A stretch of 64,000 nt of DNA from Ignelater luminosus (Eukaryota > Arthropoda > Insecta > Coleoptera > Elateridae). Under the pieces are notes generated by a model, which saw only the letters and a list, made by a program, of their open reading frames with translations, did not search any database and was not told the origin of the DNA. Shown here in pieces: positions 11,159 to 23,275 of this stretch (its first letter is position 1; every line of letters starts with the position of its first letter). The position numbers were made by a program, and so were the translations under genes. The stretch spans positions 1 through 64,000 of the forward strand of contig VTPC01001898.1 in assembly GCA_011009095.1 (NCBI GenBank). The letters are read 5' to 3'.

Positions 11159-14100
11159 CTAACTACCTACCAGTTCAATTTGGCGATATTTTTTTCTTAA
11201 ATTGGACACGGGATCCTTAAAAAGCACCGGATCTAAGCGCAAGTTGGAACGGAGTAGAGGCATGTAACCAAATACAGCTGCAAAAGTATTAAGGCAAGTC
11301 TGTCTTTGAATGAAATGATCTGGATCATTCCAAGGTGATCGCCCACCACTTGACGGTTGTTCTTTATACTGCTTTCTTTGTGTTACTTTAATAGGTGGTC
11401 TGCGAGTTACATGACTAACTAGAAAATTCATTAATATATCTTCACAATTCTGGCTTTGTTCAACAGTTTTATGTAACAATGGACTAAGCCATTCAGTATA
11501 CAAAACATTATAATAACGATGATAAAATGCTGCACCTGTCAAAACTATAGAATAATCATTAGTCCATTTAGAAGTATAACCCCATGATCCTTTAGCATCA
11601 TCCCAATAATGAGATCTGGCAGGATATCCAACAATACGATCAGGAAATTGCATCCACACTTTGAATGCAAAGTCAACCTCGTCTGTTGTTAACACAGTAT
11701 CTTCATCGAGTGATAAAACTCCAGCAGTCTGTATTAAAGGATGAGGATAGAATCGTTGCGAGATGCTTGGTTTATTAGGATCTGATGTAAATTGCAAGAT
11801 ATTTAGTGGAACATGTGTTGGTAAAGTTGGCCAGCGAGTCTTGGGAGGAGGACTTTTATCATTAGACCATACTATTATAATCTGAAAGAGTAATAAATTA
11901 ATGCAATACTAAAACTGAAATATACACTAACATACCCGTGCAACATATTTGCTACGTGCTACACTGCTTGTAAGGCGATATAAAGGAGATGAAGGTACAA
12001 CTAATGATCCGAGTTGGCAGTATACTACGGCAGTAAATTGATCCACGTGAGCTTCTGTAGCAAATGGAAACTGCAAATGTGAATCTGAGAATTGTGGAAG
12101 TGTAAGTAATGCTCCTGGAGAATTGTTCCAGACAGTTCCATCACGTGGAGGCTGTTTAGGTAATCGTTCACGAATAATCTGAAAAAATGAATTAAGAAGA
12201 ATTTAAATATTAGAGTCAACAATTACAGAAAATAAGTACACACATTCACTAAATGAAATGGTTATTACTTAATAGCTATCTACTATTAACTTGGTCTCAA
12301 ATTAAAAAGACTTTTGTGGTTCTAACAACTTCCACTGACATTGTAAAAAGATGCAAACTTTGATTTGACTTATTTGAAACTTTGGAGGGTTTACAAGAAA
12401 GTGCACTTATACGAGGGTGGTCTGAAAAGTTTCCGACCTCAACGTGAAGATGGCAGCACTCGTAAATAAAAGCTACTGGATTTCGTTGTTCATCTATTGA
12501 CAGTTACTCACCAAAGTTTCAGTCGTTTGAGTGAGTTGATGTGAGTTTTTTTGTGAAAATGGACAAAATCCAGTATCGAGCTGTCATTAAATATTTGTTT
12601 TTGAAAGGCAATACGCCTTCGAAAATAAAAGATGAGTTAGATTCTGTGTATGGGGACTCCGCATCATCATTTACCACAGTGAAGTTTTGGGCTGCTGAAT
12701 TTAAACGTGGCCGTAAGAGCTTGGGAGACGATGAACGTTCGGGACGTCCAAAAACTGCAACTACCGACGAAAACATCGCCAAAGTTCACCAAATGGTGCT
12801 AGACGACCGCCGAATTAAAGTGAGAGAGATAGCAGAGGTTATGAACATGTCAAAAGAACGTGTTTGTCACATATTAAATCAACATTTAGGCATGAGAAAG
12901 CTGTCCGCGCGTTGGGTGCCGCGTTTGCTCACGTTAGACCAAAAACGTGTTCGAATGAATATTTCCAACGCTCTTTTGGCGCAGTTTAGGCGAAATAAAT
13001 CCGAGTTTTGGCGCCGATTAATTACTGTAGATGAAACTTGGATACACCATTATACGCCCGAAACAAAAATACAGTCCAAACAGTGGACTGCAAAGGGGGA
13101 ACCGGCTCCAAAAAAAGCAAAAACTGTTTTTTCGGCTGGGAAAGTGATGGCGACTGTTTTTTTGGGATAGTCATGGAGTTATTTTAATCGATTATCTTCA
13201 AAAAGGAAAAACCATTACAGGAGCATACTATGCATCATTACTTGACAAGCTGAAGGCAGAACTTGCGAGAAAACGGCCACATTTGCAGAAAATGAAAATC
13301 CTGTTTCACCAAGACAACACCTCACACCTCAGCGGTTGCCATAGCGAAAATCCACGAATTACGGTTTGAACTGCTTGACCATCCGCCTTACTCACCAGAT
13401 CTAGCCCCAAGCGACTTCTTTTTGTTCCCTCATCTAAAAATTGCGCTCGGAGGACAAAGATTTTTGTCAAATGAAGAGGCAATCACCTTCGTGAACAATT
13501 ATTTTGCAGAGAAAAATGCCGAGTACTATTTGGACGGGTTACAGAGATGGGAGCATCGCTGGGAGAAGTGTGTAGAGTTACAAGGAGACTATGTTGAAAA
13601 ATAAAAAAAAATTTTCAGAAAAAATGTCTTGTATCTTTGTTAGGTCGGAAACTTTTCAGACCACCCTCGTATATAGACACCTGTCTAGCCTTCCTCTTGG
13701 TAAAATTCTCAATAACTTTCTTTACATCTAACTTATTCTTTTTTTAAATAAAATTTAGAAGTATTTGACCGAATTTAATAATTACACTTTGACTATTGAC
13801 TTGGTTCTAAATAAGTGAGTTCTGAATCATAACTGTGGCAAGAAATATTTTAAATTTGTTTATATACTACAATTAACACCATAAAGCAATAAATATTGTA
13901 AGGGTAGAAGGAAAGTAAAAGTTGAACAGATGTGAAACGAATATCACTGCCCTTTACAAGAATGTGGTTTTTTTCTAAGATATCGACAATATGCAATAAA
14001 TAGGAAAATACCGACAAACTGTACAACACAGATGTAACTTCCGGCAAATTGCTATACACCGACTACCTGACAACATAATAGAGATTTTAGTTGAAAGTGA

Positions 14101-14970
14101 AAAGTAAAACGAACTAGGCAATAAAAATTTCGTTTATCCAGAGTTTTCTATTTATATGGCTATTTTTATTTCATATCTGTAAACGACTGTGGGGCCCCCC
14201 GTACTGCAGGCTTTTGCGTCCACTATTTACGCCACTGGTGGAGGAATTTCATGTTTTAAGTTTAGAGAGAAACACTACAAGAAAAAAATGTTACACTTTG
14301 CAATCTAGATATTTTTACTGTTATTTGTCCTTCTGATAATATTCAGATAAATAAAAATCAATGTACGCTTTAAAAAGGCTACCAATTTATAAAAATTATG
14401 ATAACATTATTATTATTTACTATGTTGATAGTTAATTTTTATAGGTAGATTTGCACCTTAAACTACACTAACCTTAAGTATTTTAATATTTTATTGTATT
14501 AATTATATTAATGTTGGTGTAATTAAAAAGAAACGTACTATATGTACAGCATGAAATAAAAGACAAGAAAAGTTACACTTACTTCTAACGTAGTGAACAC
14601 AATTTTTTCAATTGAAGAAAAATATCTTTCCCAAAGGATTTGGGTCTGTTGACGCAATTCAAGCACTTTCGTGGGGGAGATGGAACGTACAGTGTTGGGA
14701 ACCTAAAAAGACGGTGAAATGTTAAATGTTCTACTATAAGCGGCGATTATGTATGCAAATGCACTCACCTGAAGTAACAGACGCTCATCCGCCCAAATAA
14801 CGGCTTTGTTCCAGTCAATCACCTGTGCAAAGGGTAGAGCCCATCCATTAGAAAGAAGTACGGGTATGCATCCAGCTTGCAAAGCTTCGAGGAAGCGATA
14901 GGATCCTAGACGACGTCCACGTGGAACCAAACAAAAAGTGGAATTTTGCAGAAGCACCTCGTAATCGTAC
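11159..14970 (-). CDS. ttv: exostosin-1 / tout-velu, last four exons
   Basis: EXT1 is a Golgi type II membrane glycosyltransferase that, with EXT2/Sotv, polymerises heparan sulfate by alternating GlcA and GlcNAc transfer. It is needed for Hedgehog, Wnt and BMP spread. Coding exons on the minus strand are 14970-14769, 14702-14583, 12178-11936 and 11881-11159, in-frame for 428 residues and the stop. The first two exons are the end of the GT47 domain ([48 protein letters not shown]). The last two are the GT64 domain with the metal-binding DED (LSLDEDTVL), [34 protein letters not shown] and the usual end [16 protein letters not shown]1 is about 740 residues, so ~320 N-terminal residues are missing; the first visible exon completes a split codon, so it is internal. 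The 2.4-kb third intron holds a mariner in the opposite orientation. Confidence 0.95.
12412..13669 (+). mobile_element. full-length mariner element in a tout-velu intron
   Basis: The ends CGAGGGTGGTCTGAAAAGTT and its complement flank a transposase frame, with TA on each side. Length 1258 bp is the normal mariner size. Both ends are present and nearly identical, so insertion is fairly recent. It sits antisense to tout-velu between exons ending at 14583 and starting at 12178. The last ~66 bases recur at 54469-54534. Confidence 0.95.
12559..13604 (+). pseudogene. mariner transposase (DD34D type), two frameshifts
   Basis: The start is taken at the ATG giving [17 protein letters not shown], the usual HTH beginning. 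Order: HTH pair (first ~110 codons), linker [20 protein letters not shown] (the WVPHEL-type motif), first catalytic Asp in [10 protein letters not shown], then a run of T residues at about 13155-13165 shifts the frame. The second Asp in HQDNTSH (about 13310) is followed by another shift, and the third lies in [13 protein letters not shown] (about 13390-13430). The C-terminus [11 protein letters not shown] and stop are intact at 13604. Everything needed is present except frame continuity, so it is inactive but young. Confidence 0.9.
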
Positions 14971-16869
14971 CTGAAATAATAATCCGAGTTTAAGCTTGTT
15001 GGATTTTGTAATACGATGCGTGATGAGAGTTAACTCAGCAGAATGCACGAAAAAATGTGGAAAATTCTACTTTTAAGATCTTGCACTGGAGTATTAATTT
15101 CAATTTTAGAGAATAAACAGAATTTTTAATATCTAGACAGTGTATGGTGTTTTATAATTATATATTAATGCGGCAAAATAGGGTAACGCTGTTGATAATT
15201 AAAAGCGCCTATAAAAGCATTGCTTTCTAAATTAACAACCGCCGTTTATAAATTAATATAAACGTACTTTAATCACAAGTTCGTTTAATTTTCCGGTAAT
15301 TTATTGATATTTCGATGTTGAATTGTATTTTATATTCATTTCATATATGCTGCAATCACTTCGTTGTCAACAGTTTCAGTTTTCTTGTAAAGAAAGTTAT
15401 GCAATGGTTTAATTTTAAAATCAAATTAAATTTATTTCTTTATATTCGCCAAAGACAAAAATATAACTTCATCAAGTCTTCGATTGTTTTAGTTGTACGC
15501 TCTTAGCGTTTGTTTTTAGGCAAAACAAAGCAAACTGCACTCCATTAAAAAAAGCTAAATGGACTAAACAGTAATACAGTACTGTCTTGGTGTACAGTTA
15601 AAGCAATTCATTACTTATGAAATAATAAGCACGTGTTACTAGTTTAAGAACAAAGAACACTGATGTTAGTGTGAGACGAATATATGCAATTAACAACTGT
15701 AGTAAAAAAGAATTTCAATTTTATTCAATTTTTCGTACTGTACAATATCCATTCGTCATATGATATCTCTCGGAAACAAAATCGCATTTACTCAATCAAT
15801 AACGCACGACGGAAACTTGTAATAGGTATTGTAGTAAGACATTCAAATTCAGGCCCAAATACAAGTGGAATAATTATCCCTTTAAGATACTCAGATTTGG
15901 GTATAATTATTCACTCTCTGTTCGAAATATGTCGGTTTCATCAAGAAGCAAAGGCAATACCTAATTTCGTGTTTTTTAGAACTTTTGCAAAATACATACA
16001 AGGATTCACATATCAGGATCAATTCGAAATTCTAAATAAAATAAAAATTAAACATCTCAATATTTAAATTTAATACGTAAATCTGGATCTAAATTTCTTA
16101 CAAATGAGTAAACAACGCCAACGGTACAACAACAATGTAAAAACTGTATTGATCACATATTCTTAAAAATAACGTTAGGAATTAAAATATACACGTGCTT
16201 TTCTGGAAATAAATGTATATTGTTATGATATGAAGAGCTCTTTATCTCAGAGTCCTTATTTTTATTCGTGTGGTTCTTAATTTTATAAAGAAAACACTAA
16301 TTTTCTTGACAATATTAATTTATTTATTCACTGTCATTACATCCATCAAAAAAAATTTTTTTATCCATTCTCATGGTTTTCTTATTTTGGGCATTAGTTC
16401 ATTTTTTAAAGATCATCACAATATGTATTTGCACGTTTTTATTTATGAAGCAAATGCTATTGATGTTTAGTATGTAAATTAATTTTGTTATTTATAAAGC
16501 TGGGCAGATATACCGTCAAGAAAGTGCACATATGCCCTAAAATATACTTTAAGAATCCAGCAGTATATGCAAGAAATATGCAATGTTACATTAATATATG
16601 CTATGTTATAAATCAAAATCGGCGGAGGCATAACAATTTGCATGGTTTAAAATATGCATTTTTATGTTGTTAGGACTTCATGTATGCATTTACACCAAAA
16701 CCTGTTATATATGCCATATATGCAAAATAAAATTAATTACTTGGACAATATATATATCTAAAGTGTAACATCGTTTATGTATTGTCTAGTTCAAGCATTC
16801 CAATGCTCCAATAATTCCAGTCTACACATTAATACTAAATGTAAATTGATAACTATCGTGGTGGTGGAG
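14971..16869. other. non-coding (probable tout-velu intron)
   Basis: No recognised gene. A 127-codon open frame at 15684-16067 (+) has no family motif. At 16560-16730 the short motif TATGCA or ATATGC recurs about eight times. If tout-velu is intact, this is the beginning of its very long upstream intron. Confidence 0.4.
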
Positions 16870-17090
16870 TGTATATATAAAGACCGCATTTCGAGTAACC
16901 ATGCATTGCTTCAATTATCCACAATATTCTCTTAATAAATTCAGGATTCAGATTCTGTCGTCGGCAAAATCTCAAACGATGCGGACGATCTTCAGGAAGT
17001 AATACCTGAACTTTCCGAAGCTGATAGGGACGTAAACTATTTTCCTTCAAAGTTTTGTAAATGCTAGTATAGTCACTTTATCAACTGCGT
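16870..17090 (-). pseudogene. DD41D-type transposase fragment
   Basis: The minus strand reads KENSLRPYQLRKVQVLLPED then RPHRLRFCRRQNLNPEFI. This matches the stretch between the HTH and the first catalytic Asp of the transposase at 60730-61818 (QLHPYHVQRVQALVAADFPR, then RRDFCRWFL). Upstream on the same strand a degenerate ...ILNAVDKVTI block fits the preceding HTH helix. No inverted repeats were found. Confidence 0.65.
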
Positions 17091-17703
17091 TTAAAATATC
17101 CCTGTCTACCTATGGCAGTAGTACATTTGCGTCAGGATGCCTTCTGTTTGGATATGGTTCTGGTTATTTGACAAAAATGTCGTTGATTCCCAACTTTTGT
17201 AAACACATACTGCATTAATTCCACCAATTAAATAGCACTTTACTCATAACCCATACAGAGTATTGCAACATTTTAAAGATTCTACAGCGAAGAATTGGTA
17301 CTAATGAGACGCGGATTACAGCCAAGATATTACCTAGTAAAACAAAAAAAGGATGGTTGGATTTTCCTTTTTACTTACACTACAAATAATTGTATTGCTG
17401 CGTATATACTAGTATAAGATTCTTATGTAAAACTGCTTTCAAATTTTTTTCTATATAGTTTAAACTCTTTCCTGCTGCCTTAAATGTTGTTTTTAATATT
17501 TCTTGAATAGATCACGGTAATACCAGATATATACAGTGACCGCCATTTTTGGTTTGGTAGAAAATGACTTTCCTCTCCTTTGAAAAAACCAAAATTCAAA
17601 AAAAGGTATTTTTGAAAGTATCAATGTTTCTGATGAGATTTTAACGGAGTGTGAAAGACTAGCACCAGATGAGACGCTTGGTATAAAAAAATAAGTAATT
17701 TCT
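17091..17703. other. non-coding, nothing recognised
   Basis: AT-rich sequence without recognised coding or element ends. It separates the transposase fragment from repeat R1. Confidence 0.4.
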
Positions 17704-19443
17704 TGTTAAGATCATTTAGGAATTATTGTTCGTTTAGCACTACACTAAATTCCGTTTAATATTTATTCTAAATAGTATATATAAAAATCCATTCCGTTTC
17801 AAATTTATAAAGTACAAATTGTATTTCGCAGTCTGTAGATTTCTTTAGACATTAAATTTTTCCTTTCTCGATAAAAGCTATTCACCCCTAGTAAATTGAA
17901 GAAATAAAAATTAAATGTATCTCAATTTCGTATTTTCTATTTCTCTATTCCGAGAATTTTGTGGTCAGCGTCGATGTAGCAGACATCTAAATCAAGCTTC
18001 TTGACACTATATGTAAATTAGTTTTCCGAGGCTATCTAAGTTCAAATGAAATGGAATGGGTTGGTTTCTCCAGCTTCTATGCTCCCCAATGAACACAATT
18101 CTGACGTCACTCGCGAATCAGTTCATCGAGGGGAACAGACGTTTCAATATGGCGTCAAATTCAAGCGCGGTCCCTCACCTGAAGACCTTCCTCGTTGAAG
18201 TTATATAGAAGTCGCGAAATTCAAGTGTGATTTAAGCTACCGAGGGTAATTAAACCTATCCCGTTAACTTTGTTACGAAGTGTAAATGCGACGCGATCTT
18301 CTAATTTTCGAATTTAATATTTTCCCTATAGTTCAGGAAGTTATCGTTGTGCTCCGGCACCTTCCTTTATTTATCAGTCTTTGTGCTGGATAAAAGAATC
18401 TCCACGAGGTGTTAACGTATCGCCCCGACGTGAAAGCCTGTCTGTACACATCTATATCTTTGGGAATCCCCCGACAGTTGGCTGGTCCAGTTTTGGAAAG
18501 CCACGACGATTCAGTGTGCGTGCGCCAAGGTCGGCACAGTTGCTGGTGTAAATAGTGAAAGTGCATTTAAGCGCCCTTGATAAATTCGTACTAATATTGA
18601 GTGTCCATTCGCAACTGTTTGGATTTCTTTATACCGCACAAGGCCGCACTACAAATGCTAGCTGTAAGTCCGTTTTATTCTGTAATTATTATTTAATCTT
18701 TAAGTAAGTAAGTGTAAATGTTGTTAAAGAGATTATTTGTTGCGTTGATAGTAACACTTGTGGAAAAGTAAATTGCTTTTTCTTTATTGTAAACCTAAAA
18801 AGGGTTTATTAATGTTTGCATCAGTTATAAATGCTGAAGTAGTAAACTGTGATGAACAAATATTGTTAAGGAAGTTTGTATTGTAACCGAATTAAAGCTT
18901 GTTGCAATTGTTCTCGTTACATTACCGTTTAAACTGTATTACAATAGTTGGTTTTATTTATAAACATTGAATTTTATTAACGGTTAAAGTTTATTATCTA
19001 AATTCTTTAGTTTAAAGGTTTTACATTTAGTATTTCGGTTATTGTTATCACTACAACATTCGGAATATAGGTCACTAGTTCATTGACGTATTTGAATTTA
19101 TAACGCACATACTTTGTTCACAATAATTTACCAACTATTTATTTTTGTGTATTTATGTATAATTTGTTTGTTTGGAGCAACACGCGTGGTAGAATTTGTT
19201 TCAGGAAGCATAAGATTCGTGGGAGGAAGCTGCTATGGGACTCCGGCGGTGCATACTGGAAGTCAGTAAAACCATCAGTAAGTCTTGTATAAATATACGG
19301 CTGTTGCAGGAAAACCCTACTAAGCATATCTCCGACCGGAATAGTTGGTTAGTCTTAGGATCAGCTGTTCACTTATATCGGTCAAGGTTAACTAAGACTA
19401 GCGCCCTCTCAAATCATAACTCTACCGTTATCGCTCTCTGCCA
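17704..19443 (+). repeat. R1 dispersed repeat with ~1-kb extra block
   Basis: It aligns along its length with 62964-63893. Shared landmarks: TGTTAAGATCATTTA at the start, the cgataaa...ttc(a/g)cccctagta block, ttccgagaat(t/c)ttgtgg, atcaagcttcttgacacta, (a)atataggtca, gcaacac(g/a)cg, gtcttaggatcagctg and gcgccctctca near the end. Between about 18045 and 19055 this copy has ~1 kb where the other has ~65 bp, so either this copy carries an insertion or the other a deletion. The TG start suggests an LTR, but no pol genes are adjacent. Confidence 0.75.
18045..18663 (+). promoter_or_regulatory. candidate promoter and first exon of an unknown gene
   Basis: This block is visibly richer in G+C and CpG than its surroundings. 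It holds a perfect TGACGTCA (CRE-type) at 18102, arthropod-type initiators TCAGT at 18118 and at 18511 (the latter followed by gtgcgtgcgcc), a caatatggcg motif near 18147, and an ATG at 18655 (ATG CTA GCT) running straight into gtaagt at 18664, a consensus donor. That is the shape of a 5' UTR exon with three coding codons and a phase-0 intron. No downstream exon can be joined to it within the window. The reading as a promoter is inference; a TE-derived block is the alternative. Confidence 0.4.
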
Positions 19444-21823
19444 TTAGTTTTTATTTTGCTTAAGAAAATCTTTGAATGGGTAAGCTTGCATGTCTTTTAT
19501 GGTTTCTAGTATTAACGTCCATCTTGGATCTAAAGGCTTAAGATCCATTCAATTAGTATCTAGATCAGATCAAAAGGTATTCTTCAAATCAATACCTAGA
19601 TCCAGATACAAGATTTTCCAATCGTATCTAGATTCAAGATGTAACTCGAATACAATCGACTTACCATTTACCATTTCAGCAACATCATTTCTGCTTAGAA
19701 CAAATCAATCGCTCTACTTGTAATCTCTGTACTCAAAGAACGTCTTTGCATTATCTTGTTTTTGTTTATGCCTGATTTGACTTAATAATTGTTGATTTAA
19801 TAACGGATTCCGTTAAAAGAAGTGATAATAAATTCTGTACTTTGTGATAACGTAACTGGTTTTGTAAACAGTAAAACAAAGACGGAGCGCATCATTGCAT
19901 TCCTTGATAGTGACGCAGTATTACATAATTACATAAAAAGATATTTCACAAACCTTTTTTTAGATATCACTTAATGCTTCTTGGTAGTTTATTTAACAAA
20001 TGTTAAGAATCTAAAATAACGTTTATGTGCACTTTTGCACACCCCTTAGGTAAGTAAATATGGTATCATCTCACGATATTTCGGGAAAACTTTTTAAGTG
20101 GCAATAAACACCTTCTTAAATCCTAAACCCTAAAGTGATACAGGTAGGTCATAGAATCCTGCAAAGGTATATAGTAAAGGTAAGATCACAACAATCGGTT
20201 ATTGTAGTTAGAAATGAAGTTTAAATTTACAACCACTTGTAAAACCAATCGGCTGTATCAAATATGACCTGAAACATATGATACAGCTACGAACAAACAT
20301 ATTGCCATTCCCACACTGACTCTATCGCAATGGACTCTATAATACCGGCACCAAATTCCGAGTCAGGCGATTAATTTATCAATTATACGTACGTATATAT
20401 ATGTATACGGTATTATTCCGTAATTATTTACTTTATTCTTAGGAATATTAATATTGTATTTAGAAATATAAAAAAATAAATTCAATCTTTCGAAAATTCT
20501 ATTAATAAAAACTTAAAAAAGATAATTAGAGTACAAAGTATTGAAGTTTCCTTTAAATCTATACGCTTGCTACACTTAATAACGCTTTGATGATTAATTT
20601 AAAATCCAATTTTTGAATAATTACGTTTTTTTAAAATTGTACGTTGTTCTAGAAAGTTTTAACTTTAATACTAATTACACAACCCGACCACTCTTTTGTT
20701 GTAATTAGTTTACTTGTTTATACTTGTCTTCTACTTTATAAATTCAGTTTTGTCGCATAAATGTTCAAAACAGTCACCTGCCTTTTTAAATTATTAACTC
20801 CTGCAATATAGCTTACAGCACGTATAAAATTCTCAGTCATCAAAGTTAACTTCTAGCTACCCTTTAGACCCTCTGTTAGTTAAAGTTCGCTTTCCAACTA
20901 ATCTAACCCCAAATTTCCTGTGCTCCTGGAATTAATATTCGGACTATAAAATCGGTACCGTTTCATGTTAGTTTAGAATAACAAGTAATATTCAAATATG
21001 CATTAGGAGAAACAACTTTTGCCTAGAAAGTATTTGCAATATTAATTCTGATTTCTAGTGGCTATTCGATTTTACCAAATCCCGATAACTGTGAATGAGA
21101 AAAGAAGGATAATATTTCTCAATCTCTTATAGCTCTTTACCGCTCTCATTTCTTGATACAGAAAAATCAAAATAGTTTAGGCCATTAACTGTACTAGAAG
21201 GTTATTTAAATATAATTAACTATGATATGATATATAAATATTAGTAATATATCATGTAGAATTTTTATTTCGGATCAAAAAACACATACTGAGACTGCTA
21301 GTAGATCTTTATACATTGTGGAAAATCGATTGGATGATTTTGAAATGAGTTGGGATTTTTCAAACAAAGCAGTGCAAGACCTCGACAATCACGACAACGA
21401 GAATTTGCTTAAATTCTGACGGACTGTAAAATTAAAATCAGATAAGCTAGAGGCAAAATATTTTATATGGTTCCTTAGCACAATAAAAGGAATAAGTACA
21501 TGAAGTTTTATCAAGATCTGATTATGGGTGCAATACCCTGGTTGAATTGACATGGAATGACCTTACAGTTATTGTAACCCCACTAAAATCTCGACAAATA
21601 CTATTAATTCATTACAATTGGGAAACACCACAGTACACAGAATGTTATTTTAAAAACTTCCTACCTTTTATATTTCGCAAACAAATCAAAATATCTAAAC
21701 AAGAAGAAACGCGTCAGTTTATACATGACGGGGAGCACCAAGATACAGAGATAACTTGGTAACTAAGTTAATAAACGCATTTCAATTGTTTAAGTGCTCA
21801 TTCTTGATACAAAATATTATTTG
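19444..21823. other. non-coding, nothing firmly recognised
   Basis: AT-rich sequence. A run of TCTAGATC-like sites lies at 19520-19640. A (TATG/TACG) run is at about 20388-20412. Open frames such as 21547-21762 carry no family motif. Confidence 0.4.
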
Positions 21824-22108
21824 TTCATGAACTAATATAGTGTGCTGCATTACCTTCAGTTGCTTTCCCGGTACAACCTAAAATCGTGTCTAAAGGTGTG
21901 TGTATATTTAGCTCCTTTTTGTACTGCCGGTTTATTGCGATTGTTTGAGTACGGCGGAAACAACGTTTTTACTTTTCGTACTTATAGAAAGTACAATGGA
22001 TCCTGAACCTATAAATTCGAGTTTGTGTTTATTGAAAAAAGTATCAGCATCTTGGTGCTGCTATAGACAACATTCAAGACAAACAACAAAATGTTGAAAT
22101 CGTTATTA
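21824..22108 (+). repeat. direct repeat, copy 1 (piggyBac 5' region)
   Basis: The 285 bases from ttcatgaactaatatagtg to the gttatta after atgttgaaat recur at 22972-23253 in the same orientation. Only a handful of substitutions and one 3-base gap separate the copies. The repeat includes the upstream region and the first codons (MDPEPINSS) of the piggyBac-like frame. Confidence 0.95.
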
Positions 22109-22971
22109 CTCCACTCCACACAGATTATCAAACGGATGCAGAAGCATTTAAAGTGGACGATTTACAGACCGTTAGTCTTCCATTTGACGTACTCGAAGGT
22201 GACGAGATCTATGACTCTGAAAATGATATTCCATTGGCAGCATTATATAACATTGATAGAAACATTTCCATAGATACAAAGCGACGAACTGTAGATAAAA
22301 AAACCTGTATGAACAAACCAGATGATGAATAAAGTATGAACCAAAGCAATGGCTATTTAGAGCGAGAGAAACAAGTGAAATCTGAATTAGAAGAACTGAG
22401 CCCAGTTAAACTATTTGAGAAGCTCGACATAATAAAGCATCTAGTGCAAAAAACAAAAAGGTACGCTGCTGACAAGAACGACCACCCATTTGCTGTTACA
22501 GAACAATTAAAGGTTCTTATTGGCATTTTATAGTTTTCGAGATATCATCGCCTACCAAGATAGTAACTATATTGGTGTGTAGACGAAAACGTAAATGTTT
22601 AAATTGTTTTCAATTCTATGGGCCGGAATAGATGCCAAGAAATAAAAAAGTATTTTCACATCGCTAATAATGCAAAACTAGATAAAACCGACAAAATGTT
22701 CAAGCTGTGTTCTCTCATGCAGAAGCTAAACAAAAATTTTTTGCAATGGAGTGTTTCATGAAAAACTGTCAAAAGACGAAGCGATGATAAAGTATTATGG
22801 TCACCATTCCTCTAACAATTTATTAGAGGAAAACCAGCTCGATCGAGTTACAAAGATTGGATGCTTTGCTCTTCTACAGAATTTTGCTTCAAATTCAACA
22901 TATATTGTGATGCCAAGCCGCATATTTCCAAAGAAGGAGCTGGTGATTTGCTTTTAGGTTTCCAAGTAGTA
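21996..22971 (+). pseudogene. piggyBac-like transposase, N-terminal half, broken
   Basis: piggyBac transposases cut and paste at TTAA using a DDD catalytic core. The start is ATG at 21996. Acidic N-terminal region: DEIYDSENDIPLAALYN (to a stop at 22330). Next piece 22336-22533: ELSPVKLFEKL and TEQLKVLIGIL, the first piggyBac domain block. Next piece about 22700-22960: LSKDEAMIKYYGHHS, matching the family's D-E/S-M-x-x-Y-x-G-x-H-S block with its catalytic Asp, then ISKEGAGDLLLGFQVV in another frame. It stops abruptly where the second direct-repeat copy begins at 22972, so the rest of the catalytic core and the C-terminal Cys-rich domain are absent. Several stops and shifts make it a pseudogene. 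Confidence 0.8.
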
Positions 22972-23253
22972 TTCATGAACTAATATAGTGTGCTGCATTA
23001 CCTTCAGTTGCTTTCCCGGTACAACCTAAAATCGTGTCTAAAAGTGTGTGTATATTTAGCTCCTTTTTGTACTGCCGGTTTATTGCGATTGTTTGAGTAC
23101 GGCGGAAACGTTTTTGCTTTTCGTACTTATAGAAAGTACAATGGATCCTGAACCTATAAATTCGAGTTTGTGGTTATTGAAAAAAGTATCAGCATCTTGG
23201 TGCTGCTATAGACAACATTCAAGACAAACAACAAAATGTTGAAATAGTTATTA
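22972..23253 (+). repeat. direct repeat, copy 2
   Basis: Near-identical to 21824-22108. It joins the broken piggyBac frame on its left to Harbinger coding sequence on its right. Its 3' limit is gttatta at 23247-23253. Confidence 0.95.
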
Positions 23254-23275
23254 TTTAATTTTGTGTTATATTTTA

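Noticed and set aside
18333..18566. 77-codon minus frame as the start of tout-velu
   Set aside because: No signal-anchor or EXT1-like sequence. The CpG-rich composition of the candidate promoter block is enough to keep a frame open by chance.
21824..23253. LTR retrotransposon suggested by direct repeats
   Set aside because: The repeats contain piggyBac start codons, there is no TG...CA, no primer site, and the interior is piggyBac, not gag-pol.
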